In this document: positions 1 through 5,193 of the stretch, in pieces
Position numbering within the stretch: the first letter of the stretch is position 1
Layout of the letters: each line of letters starts with the position of its first letter
Assembly (NCBI GenBank): GCA_031274075.1
Contig: JAISQQ010000292.1
Location: forward strand, 1-9,930
DNA: 9,930 bases
Origin: Accumulibacter sp.
GTDB lineage: Bacteria; Pseudomonadota; Gammaproteobacteria; Burkholderiales; Rhodocyclaceae
Direction of reading: 5' to 3'
Position numbers and translations under genes: made by a program
The notes under the pieces: model-generated
What the model was told of the DNA's origin: nothing
Seen by the model: only the letters and a program-made list of their open reading frames with translations
Databases searched by the model: none

Positions 1-25
1 GAATTTACCCCTATCTGACCCTTTC

Positions 26-39
26 CTGATCTGCGTCAA
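26..39. promoter_or_regulatory. Possible FNR/Anr-type half-palindrome upstream of the LysR gene
   Basis: The sequence reads CTGAT-CTGC-GTCAA. The FNR/Anr family consensus is TTGAT-N4-ATCAA, so both outer half-sites match at four of five bases with the correct four-base spacer. It lies about 65 bases before the start codon of the LysR-type gene, and could equally serve a divergent gene left of the window. No clear -10/-35 pair accompanies it. This is a weak motif match and could be chance. Confidence 0.25.
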
Positions 40-104
40 CGTAAGCGGCCTCGATCAACCTCATTGCATCCTTCAAGACCCGCATCACGTCGGAAGGAGC
101 CGAA

Positions 105-1016
105 ATGAGGATACGTCACATGCGTTACTTCCTGGCCGTGGCCGAAGAACAGAGTTTCACCCGCGCCGCCGCCAGGATTCACATCGAACCGTCGCCGCTC
201 TCGCGGGCGATCGCGGCGCTGGAGTCCGAGTTCGACACCCGGCTGCTGTATCGCGGCAAGGGAAAGATACGCCTGACTTTTGCCGGCGAGGTTTTCCAGG
301 AAGAGGCGCGGCGCATGCTCGCGTTCATGGACGGCGCGCGCGTGCGCGTCCAGTCGGCGGCGAAAGGATTCCACGGGGTATTGCGCGTCGGCCTGGCGGA
401 CGGCCTGGCGCAACCGCGGCTGTCGCGCCTGCTGGCCCGCTGCCGGGAAGAAGAACCGCTCACCGGAATCTGGATCGTCGAGATGACGGTCGCCGAGATG
501 CTCAAGGCGCTCGATCACGACCAGATCGACGCCGGCATCACGATCCATGCCGGCCTGGACAAAAGCCTCGTCCGGGAAGAAACCCTGTGGACGGATCGCC
601 CGGTCGTCGCCATTCCCCGGAACCACCCGCTGCTCGCGCACGCAAAAATCCCTTTGCGTGAAATCATCCGGCAACCCTTGATTCTTTATCATCCGGAGTC
701 CTGTACGGGCGGGTACGATGTCATCCGCCGCTGGTTCGGCGAGACCGGCCGATGGTCGCCGGTGATCGCCGCGCAGGCTTCCGGGCAGGAGTCGATGTTG
801 ATGTTCGTCGCCGCGGGGTATGGCATCGGCGTCGGCCTGAGATCGCAGCTCGCCCTGTACAACCATCCCGAGGTGGTCGTCCGCCCCGTCGCCGACGACG
901 TACCCTCCACCTCGGTGTTCATCGTCACCCCGGACAGGCCGGACCGGCCGCTGTCCAATGAACTGAACCGCTTCATCGACCGCGCCCGGCGAATCGGAAG
1001 AACGGCGGCGCACTGA
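105..1016 (+). CDS. LysR-type transcriptional regulator, possibly ICE-associated
   Basis: A 303-residue LysR-family regulator, a normal length for the family. The N-terminus (MRIRHMRYFLAVAEE) leads into the winged helix-turn-helix, with the recognition region around residues 17-40 (SFTRAAARI...SPLSRAIAALE). A linker helix follows, then the periplasmic-binding-protein-like effector domain from about residue 90 to 295. The start at 105 is supported by GGAAGG seven bases upstream. The methionine at 120 would remove the conserved start of the first helix. Family members act as tetramers that bind DNA and respond to a small ligand, which cannot be predicted here. No metabolic operon lies next to it. 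The next gene downstream is an alpA-like gene followed by a broken parA, so I infer it belongs to a mobile-element control module rather than to the flagellar operon. From memory, the effector domain resembles LysR proteins carried on proteobacterial ICEs; this needs a search. Confidence 0.88.
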   Translation: MRIRHMRYFLAVAEEQSFTRAAARIHIEPSPLSRAIAALESEFDTRLLYRGKGKIRLTFAGEVFQEEARRMLAFMDGARVRVQSAAKGFHGVLRVGLADGLAQPRLSRLLARCREEEPLTGIWIVEMTVAEMLKALDHDQIDAGITIHAGLDKSLVREETLWTDRPVVAIPRNHPLLAHAKIPLREIIRQPLILYHPESCTGGYDVIRRWFGETGRWSPVIAAQASGQESMLMFVAAGYGIGVGLRSQLALYNHPEVVVRPVADDVPSTSVFIVTPDRPDRPLSNELNRFIDRARRIGRTAAH

Positions 1017-1018
1017 CA

Positions 1019-1043
1019 TTTTTCGTCCGCCGCCGGACAAAAA
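1019..1043. repeat. Repeated palindromic site, copy A
   Basis: Begins three bases after the LysR stop codon. It reads TTTTTCGTC-N8-GACAAAAA over 25 bases, with an inner inverted repeat GTCCG/CGGAC (1025-1029 and 1034-1038) and outer T5/A5 arms. A second copy with the same spacing lies at 1155-1179. Both copies are preceded by GACA. No T-run follows the stem on the plus strand, so an intrinsic terminator for the LysR gene is unlikely. A protein-binding site is the better reading. Confidence 0.5.
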
Positions 1044-1096
1044 CCTTGTACAAAGCCGCCGTGAAAGGCCGCTAAAACCGGCGTTTCGCCGTGCGC

Positions 1097-1126
1097 CGGG
1101 CATTTCCCGCACGCGGGGAATGCCCG
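1097..1126 (+). repeat. Strong 14-bp inverted repeat with an overlapping alternative stem
   Basis: CGGGCATTTCCCGC (1097-1110) pairs with GCGGGGAATGCCCG (1113-1126) over 14 positions with a single G-T wobble. The formal loop is only two bases, so the innermost pairs probably open. The right arm also belongs to a second perfect nine-base inverted repeat: CGCGGGGAA at 1112-1120 with TTCCCCGCG at 1139-1147. The two stems cannot form together. No T-run follows either of them. Confidence 0.5.
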
Positions 1127-1154
1127 AAACAAGCCCGTTTCCCCGCGGCGGACA

Positions 1155-1179
1155 TTTTTCGTCAGCGCTCCGACAAAAA
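1155..1179. repeat. Repeated palindromic site, copy B
   Basis: Second copy of the TTTTTCGTC-N8-GACAAAAA site, preceded by GACA as in copy A. The eight spacer bases differ (AGCGCTCC instead of CGCCGCCG) while both flanks are kept exactly, which points to conserved contacts in the flanks. The copies are 136 bases apart, close to 13 helical turns. A looser relative, T6-GCGCTTTATTGTC-A8, occurs at 1225-1251. Confidence 0.5.
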
Positions 1180-1238
1180 ACGGCCTTCCCCTCCCGAGCG
1201 ACGGTTTTTGGGGAAGCCGCCGCGTTTTTTGCGCTTTA

Positions 1239-1267
1239 TTGTCAAAAAAAACCGCCAATAGTGGAAT
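1239..1267 (+). promoter_or_regulatory. Candidate sigma-70-like promoter for alpA
   Basis: TTGTCA (five of six bases of the -35 consensus) is followed after 17 bases by TGGAAT (four of six of the -10 consensus). It would give a leader of roughly 160 bases before alpA, containing the 1280-1295 hairpin and the GTTCCAAA repeats. The repeated sites at 1019-1043 and 1155-1179 lie upstream of it, where activator sites could sit. It is a motif match only. Confidence 0.25.
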
Positions 1268-1396
1268 TTTCCAGGGCAAGCCGCGTTCCCGCGGCATGGA
1301 ACCGGCCCGGCGCTGCGACCGGACCATGAATCGGGGCGGCGGCGTATCCGATTGTTTGCTGCGTTTTCGGGACAAAGGCTCTTTACTGCGAGCCAC

Positions 1397-1413
1397 GTTC
1401 CAAATGTTCCAAA
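1397..1413. repeat. Tandem GTTCCAAA repeat before alpA
   Basis: GTTCCAAA occurs at 1397-1404 and again at 1406-1413, a nine-base period. It ends seven bases before the alpA Shine-Dalgarno sequence AGGGAGTG (1421-1428). The position would allow control of alpA transcription or translation. Function unknown. Confidence 0.4.
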
Positions 1414-1433
1414 CGCTACCAGGGAGTGACGCT

Positions 1434-1637
1434 ATGTCCAGCGAAAACTTGACCGAACGGCGCATTCTGCGCCGTTCCGACGTGGAAAAGAAGACCGGCT
1501 TCAAACGCTCGCACATCTACGAGCTGATGAGGAAGGGCCAGTTTCCGCAGGCGACGCATCTGGGCGTGCGCGCGGTCGGCTGGGACTCGCTCGAAATCGA
1601 CCAGTGGATCGCCGAGCGCCTCCGGGAGCGCGCCTGA
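1434..1637 (+). CDS. alpA: AlpA-family HTH excisionase / transcriptional activator
   Basis: A 67-residue protein of the AlpA/MerR-like small helix-turn-helix family, full length for that family. The core shows RILRRSDVEKKTGFKRSHIYELMRKGQFPQ (about residues 9-38), the winged HTH, followed by a wing and a VGWDSLEIDQWIAER-like C-terminal helix typical of AlpA. A longer frame opens upstream, but AGGGAGTG at 1421-1428 sits six bases before the ATG at 1434 and the protein begins as AlpA proteins do, so I use this start. In phages, islands and ICEs such proteins act as recombination directionality factors or activate integrase or element genes. Here alpA is followed by the first codons of a ParA ATPase, an order common in ICE regulatory regions. 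No integrase is seen in the window, so its target is either deleted or elsewhere. It appears intact and could still be expressed. Confidence 0.8.
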   Translation: MSSENLTERRILRRSDVEKKTGFKRSHIYELMRKGQFPQATHLGVRAVGWDSLEIDQWIAERLRERA

Positions 1638-1644
1638 CGCGCTT

Positions 1645-1654
1645 CCCCCCCCCC
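1645..1654. repeat. Ten-cytosine homopolymer between alpA and the parA remnant
   Basis: An uninterrupted run of ten C lies eight bases after the alpA stop codon, outside any coding sequence. Such tracts vary in length by slippage and are also prone to sequencing error. Here it cannot shift a reading frame. Confidence 0.6.
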
Positions 1655-1685
1655 GGCCATCATTCATTGTTGAAAGGAACCCGCC

Positions 1686-1730
1686 ATGCAGGTGATTTCC
1701 ATCATCTCGACCAAAGGTGGCGGCGGTTGA
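1686..1730 (+). pseudogene. parA 5' remnant, broken in the Walker A motif
   Basis: Fourteen codons, MQVISIISTKGGGG then TGA, preceded by a strong ribosome site AAAGGAA six bases upstream. ParA/Soj ATPases of ICEs begin with this kind of sequence and continue KGGVGKTT with the deviant Walker A motif. Here identity is lost at the fourth residue of KGGxGKT, and nothing ParA-like follows in any frame before flhB. I infer a deletion or recombination junction near 1721. The original gene would have continued for well over 200 codons, and in ICEs it serves element maintenance. A short leader peptide is an alternative, but the exact match to a ParA start directly after alpA makes a truncated gene more likely. 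It is too short for a conventional gene call. Confidence 0.7.
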
Positions 1731-1807
1731 GCGGTAATCCGAAGGACCGGCGCGATCCACGCCAGCGATCGGGACAGGCGCCCATTCCAGCAAAAACAGA
1801 CGACAGC

Positions 1808-1835
1808 ACGGGAACTTGGGCTTTCCGTCTTTTTT
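1808..1835 (+). terminator. Intrinsic terminator upstream of the flagellar promoter
   Basis: ACGGGAA (1808-1814) pairs with TTTCCGT (1822-1828) over seven positions with one G-U wobble, around a seven-base loop. One C and then six T follow (1830-1835). It would stop transcription arriving from alpA and the parA remnant before it reaches flhB, insulating the flagellar operon. Confidence 0.6.
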
Positions 1836-1877
1836 GCGTTTTCCGCGACATCGTTGCAATCTTGCGACTATTCGAGA

Positions 1878-1932
1878 ATTGGCCTAAATAAAGTCTCATA
1901 CCCCTTTATTTTTTAAAGTTTTTTTATATAAT
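1878..1932 (+). promoter_or_regulatory. FlhDC-type class II flagellar promoter for flhB
   Basis: An exact eight-base inverted repeat AAATAAAG (1886-1893) and CTTTATTT (1904-1911) is separated by 10 bases. With the left flank ATTGGCCT it matches 11 of 14 specified positions of the FlhD4C2 half-box AAYGGS-N2-AAATAGCG; the right half keeps the CTTTATTT core but matches poorly outside it. A perfect TATAAT lies at 1927-1932, and the expected -35 position falls inside the right half-box with no good -35 hexamer. This is the layout of activator-dependent FlhDC promoters. A transcript starting near 1939 would have a leader of about 28 bases. TAAAGTTT at 1914-1921 also equals the sigma-28 -35 consensus, but no matching -10 follows at the proper spacing. 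Confidence 0.55.
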
Positions 1933-1947
1933 AGGCTCTAAACAATT

Positions 1948-1964
1948 GGAAGCTGTGGAAGCTG
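1948..1964 (+). promoter_or_regulatory. Duplicated GGAAGCTG covering the flhB ribosome binding site
   Basis: GGAAGCTG is present at 1948-1955 and again at 1957-1964. GGAAG in the second copy lies six bases before the flhB ATG at 1968, and the first copy repeats it nine bases upstream. Only the second is well placed for ribosome binding. The duplication may come from slippage. Confidence 0.5.
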
Positions 1965-1967
1965 CGG

Positions 1968-3107
1968 ATGGCCGAAGAAAGCGATGTCGAACGAACAGAG
2001 CCTGCCTCATCGAGACGGCTGGGCCAAGCTCGCGAGGAGGGGCAGGTTCCCCGTTCCCGCGAGATTGGCGCTTTTCTCCTGTTGATGGTCGCGGCGTCCG
2101 CGTTCTGGATGCTTGGAGGCTGGATGATGCAGCGCACGGTGGCCATCATGAAGCGTGGCCTGAGCTTCGATGGGCAGATCCTGCGCGACCCGCGGCTCAT
2201 GCTGGCGCGCTTTTCCGACATATCGATCGACGCCTTGATTTCCTTTGGCCCCCTGCTGCTGGCCTTGGTCGTGGCGGCGCTTGCTTCTCCCTTCTTTCTC
2301 GGCAGCTGGAATTTCTCGACCAAGGTGCTGGTGCCGGACATCATGCGGCTGAACCCGCTCAAGGGACTGACGCGGATCGTTTCCTGGTCGGGCGTCCTGG
2401 AACTGGTCAAGAGCGTCGCCAAGGCGTCGCTGATCGGGGCGGTCGCGGTTTGGGTGCTGTGGGCGGAGCGCGGGGAAATCCTGGCGCTGCTGGGCCAGAG
2501 CGTGGATGCCGGGCTGATGAGCGCCGGGCGTCTGGTCAACTACAGCTTCCTGGTGATCGTCCTGTCGATGGTGATCATCGTCGCCATCGACGCGCCGTTC
2601 CAGCTCTGGCAATACTATGACAAGCTGAAAATGACCAAGGAAGAGGTCAAGCGCGAGAACAAGGAGATGGAAGGCAGCCCCGAGGTCAAGGGGCGGATTC
2701 GCAGCCTGCAGCGCGAAGCGGTGCGCAAGCGGATGATGAGCGCGGTTCCGCAGGCGGACGTGGTGGTCACCAATCCGACGCATTTTGCCGTCGCGCTGGC
2801 GTACAAGAACGGCATGGGCGCGCCGAAGGTGGTGGCCAAGGGGATGGGCGAGATCGCCCGCAAGATCCGCTCGATCGCGGCCGAGCACGGCGTTCCGCTG
2901 CTCGAAGCGCCGCCGCTGGCGCGCGCGCTTTATCGCCATGCCGAACTCGACAAGGAGATTCCGTCGTCGCTCTACGCCGCCGTGGCGGAGGTGCTGGCCT
3001 ACGTCTATCAGCTTGCCCAGTGGCGCCGGCAGGGCGGCAACTATCCCTTCCCGCCGCGGCATATCCCGGTTCCGGCGGGCCTGGCGGCGGAGGTCGTAGA
3101 TGGCTAG
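1968..3107 (+). CDS. flhB: Flagellar type III export gate protein and substrate-specificity switch FlhB
   Basis: 379 residues, usual for FlhB. The N-terminal MAEESDVERTEPASSRRLGQ stretch, with REEGQVPRSRE after it, is the family start. Four hydrophobic segments follow within about residues 33-215, then a charged linker (KEEVKRENKEMEGSPEVKGRIR, given here by its opening KEEVKRENKEM and closing PEVKGRIR). The cytoplasmic domain contains NPTH at residues 269-272 (VVVTNPTHFAVALAY), where FlhB cleaves itself between N269 and P270 to switch export from rod/hook to filament substrates. The motif is intact and at the same position as in Salmonella FlhB. FlhB sits in the inner membrane export gate with FlhA and FliPQR. 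The ATG at 1968 follows GGAAG by six bases; this is the first gene of the operon and overlaps flhA by eight bases. Confidence 0.96.
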   Translation: MAEESDVERTEPASSRRLGQAREEGQVPRSREIGAFLLLMVAASAFWMLGGWMMQRTVAIMKRGLSFDGQILRDPRLMLARFSDISIDALISFGPLLLALVVAALASPFFLGSWNFSTKVLVPDIMRLNPLKGLTRIVSWSGVLELVKSVAKASLIGAVAVWVLWAERGEILALLGQSVDAGLMSAGRLVNYSFLVIVLSMVIIVAIDAPFQLWQYYDKLKMTKEEVKRENKEMEGSPEVKGRIRSLQREAVRKRMMSAVPQADVVVTNPTHFAVALAYKNGMGAPKVVAKGMGEIARKIRSIAAEHGVPLLEAPPLARALYRHAELDKEIPSSLYAAVAEVLAYVYQLAQWRRQGGNYPFPPRHIPVPAGLAAEVVDG

Positions 3108-5193
3108 CGCGAGCGCGAACGCGTATCTGCAGAACTTCCTCGGCCGCGTCAAGCTGCAGCAGCTTGTCGGTCCGGTGCTGATCCTGCTGGTGCTGTCGAT
3201 GATGGTGCTGCCGCTGCCGCCCTTCCTGCTCGACCTTTTTTTCACCTTCAACATCGCCATCTCGGTGGTCGTCATGCTGGTGGCGATCAACGTCCTGAAG
3301 CCTCTCGATTTTTCGGTCTTCCCGACGGTGCTGCTGGTCACCACGCTGCTGCGCCTGTCGCTCAACGTGGCCTCGACCCGCGTCGTGCTGCTCGAAGGGC
3401 ACAACGGCCCGGGCGCCGCCGGACAGGTGATCGACGCCTTCGGCCACTTCCTGGTGGGCGGCAACTACGCGGTGGGCATCGTCGTCTTCGCCATCCTGGT
3501 GATCATCAATTTCGTGGTCATCACCAAGGGCGCGGGCCGGGTGGCCGAAGTGGGCGCGCGCTTCACGCTGGACGCGATGCCCGGCAAGCAGATGGCGATC
3601 GACGCCGATCTCAACGCCGGCATGATCGGCGAGGACGAAGCGCGCAGCCGCCGCGCCGAGATCGCCCAGGAGGCGGATTTCTTCGGATCGATGGACGGCG
3701 CTTCCAAGTTCGTGCGCGGCGACGCGGTGGCGGGCATCCTGATCATGTTCATCAACGTCGGCGGCGGCCTCATCGTCGGCATGCTGCAACACGATCTCGA
3801 TCTGGCCACGGCGGCCAGGACCTACACCCTGCTGACCATCGGCGACGGTCTGGTGGCGCAGATACCGGCCTTGATCATTTCCATCGCCGCGGGCATGGTG
3901 GTGACCCGCGTCGGCGACGAGCAGAATCTGTCGCAGCAATTCATCGGCCAACTGTTCGACAACCCGAAGGTGCTGGCCTTGTCGGGAGCGATCATCGGCT
4001 TCCTGGGGCTCGTCCCTGGGATGCCCAACTTTGTCTTCCTGCTGCTGGCCGGCGGACTGGGCTTCATGGCTTGGGAAACATCCAGGAAGCAGGCGCGCGA
4101 GAAGCCGGTCCAGGTGGCCAAGGCCGCGCCGGCCGCGCAGGCCGAATCGCAGGACGCGAGCTGGGACGACGTGGCGCCGCTCGACGTGCTCGGCCTGGAA
4201 GTGGGATACCGGCTGATTCCGCTGGTCGACAAGGCGCAGGACGGAGAATTGCTGCGCCGGATTCGCGGCATCCGCAAGAAGTTTGCCAAGGACGTCGGCT
4301 TCCTGGTGTCGCCGGTGCATATCCGCGACAACCTCGAACTGAAACCGAACGCCTACCGGATCCTGCTCAAGGGCGTCGAGGTCGGGCAGGGCGAGGCTTT
4401 CCCCGGCAGCCTGCTGGCGATCAACCCAGGGCGCGTGGCCGGGCAACTGTCGGGCACGGCGACCAAGGATCCCGCCTTCGGGCTGCCGGCGGTGTGGATC
4501 GACATGAGCTTGCGCGAGCAGGCGCAAGCGTTCGGCTACACCGTGGTCGACGCCAGCACGGTGGTGGCGACCCATCTCAATCACCTGATCCTGTCGCACG
4601 CGGCGGAACTGCTCGGACGCCAGGAAATCCAGGCGCTGCTCGATCACCTGGCCAAAGAAATGCCCAAGCTGGTCGAGGATCTGGTGCCCAAGCTTTTGCA
4701 GCTCAGCGTGGTGCAAAAGGTGCTGCAGAATTTCCTCGAAGAAGGCATCCCCATCCGGGACATGCGCACCATCATCGAAACGCTGGCCGAATGGGCGCCG
4801 CGCACGCAGGACGCGGAGGCGCTGACGGCGCAGGTGCGCATCGCGCTCGGGCGCTCGATCGTGCAGCAATTCTACCCAGGCGGCGACGAGATACAGGTCA
4901 TGTCGCTCGATCCGCAACTCGAACGCATCCTCCTCCAGGCCATCGCCGGGGGCGGGGACGGCGCCAGCATCGAACCCGGCCTCGCCGACACGCTGGTGCG
5001 CGAGACCGCGGCGGCAGCGCGGCGGCAGGAAGCGCTCGGTTTGCCGGCGGTGCTCCTGGTGCCGGGGAATCTGCGCGCCTTGCTGTCGCGTTTCCTGCGC
5101 CGGGGGATTGCCGAACTCAAGGTGCTGGCCCACGCGGAAGTGCCGGAAAACAAGATCATCAAGGTCACCTCGATCATTGGGGGTAAAGCATGA
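3100..5193 (+). CDS. flhA: Flagellar export gate protein FlhA
   Basis: 697 residues, close to the roughly 690 of other FlhA proteins. The N-terminal half (about residues 20-330) has eight predicted membrane segments. The FHIPEP-family signature TTLLRLSLNVASTR begins at residue 81, and the conserved cytoplasmic loop DAMPGKQMAIDADLNAG spans 158-174. A linker rich in Ala and Lys near residues 335-365 leads into the large C-terminal cytoplasmic domain, which in the family forms a nonameric ring receiving chaperone-substrate complexes. FlhA is the main proton-driven export engine with FlhB. GGAGG at 3088-3092 precedes the ATG; the start overlaps the flhB stop by eight bases, and the end overlaps flhF by four (ATGA). 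No defects are seen. Confidence 0.97.
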   Translation: MASASANAYLQNFLGRVKLQQLVGPVLILLVLSMMVLPLPPFLLDLFFTFNIAISVVVMLVAINVLKPLDFSVFPTVLLVTTLLRLSLNVASTRVVLLEGHNGPGAAGQVIDAFGHFLVGGNYAVGIVVFAILVIINFVVITKGAGRVAEVGARFTLDAMPGKQMAIDADLNAGMIGEDEARSRRAEIAQEADFFGSMDGASKFVRGDAVAGILIMFINVGGGLIVGMLQHDLDLATAARTYTLLTIGDGLVAQIPALIISIAAGMVVTRVGDEQNLSQQFIGQLFDNPKVLALSGAIIGFLGLVPGMPNFVFLLLAGGLGFMAWETSRKQAREKPVQVAKAAPAAQAESQDASWDDVAPLDVLGLEVGYRLIPLVDKAQDGELLRRIRGIRKKFAKDVGFLVSPVHIRDNLELKPNAYRILLKGVEVGQGEAFPGSLLAINPGRVAGQLSGTATKDPAFGLPAVWIDMSLREQAQAFGYTVVDASTVVATHLNHLILSHAAELLGRQEIQALLDHLAKEMPKLVEDLVPKLLQLSVVQKVLQNFLEEGIPIRDMRTIIETLAEWAPRTQDAEALTAQVRIALGRSIVQQFYPGGDEIQVMSLDPQLERILLQAIAGGGDGASIEPGLADTLVRETAAAARRQEALGLPAVLLVPGNLRALLSRFLRRGIAELKVLAHAEVPENKIIKVTSIIGGKA

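Larger units (their letters stand above)
1017..1433. other. 417-base non-coding, repeat-rich regulatory interval between the LysR gene and alpA
   Basis: No convincing gene is present: the open frames here lack ribosome sites and family-like composition. The interval holds two near-identical T5...A5 sites (1019-1043 and 1155-1179), small GC hairpins (1079-1091, CGGCG-TTT-CGCCG; 1280-1295, GCCGCG-TTCC-CGCGGC), a strong hairpin at 1097-1126 that overlaps an alternative stem, an 8-base palindrome TTGTACAA at 1046-1053, a possible sigma-70 promoter at 1239-1267 and two GTTCCAAA copies just before the alpA ribosome site. The density of structured sequence suggests a control region for alpA, which is inference. 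Confidence 0.6.
1731..1967. other. Non-coding junction between the ICE remnant and the flagellar operon
   Basis: No supported gene. Bases 1731-1807 are GC-rich without a recognisable motif and may be residual element or old host sequence. A terminator lies at 1808-1835. From about 1885 to 1935 the base composition changes abruptly to almost pure A/T, where the flhB promoter elements are found. Confidence 0.6.

Noticed and set aside
1019..1043. Terminator for the LysR gene
   Set aside because: The stem is followed by A5, not T, on the plus strand, and the same structure recurs at 1155-1179 away from any gene end.
36..1112. 358-codon minus-strand open frame covering the LysR gene
   Set aside because: Shadow of the LysR coding sequence, rich in Arg and Gly; no start signal or motif.
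1604..1891. Possible 95-residue gene across the alpA end and the junction
   Set aside because: No ribosome site, crosses the C10 tract and the terminator, and resembles no family; the ParA start at 1686 in another frame explains the local signal better.
1914..1942. Sigma-28 promoter for flhB
   Set aside because: TAAAGTTT equals the -35 consensus, but no sequence resembling GCCGATAA lies at the required spacing; the FlhDC box with TATAAT fits better.
2767..5133. 788-codon open frame on the minus strand opposite flhB/flhA
   Set aside because: It is antisense to well-identified flhA and flhB; its His/Gln/Arg/Asp-rich, low-complexity composition is what a GC-rich gene gives when read in the complementary frame. 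No ribosome site or family motif.
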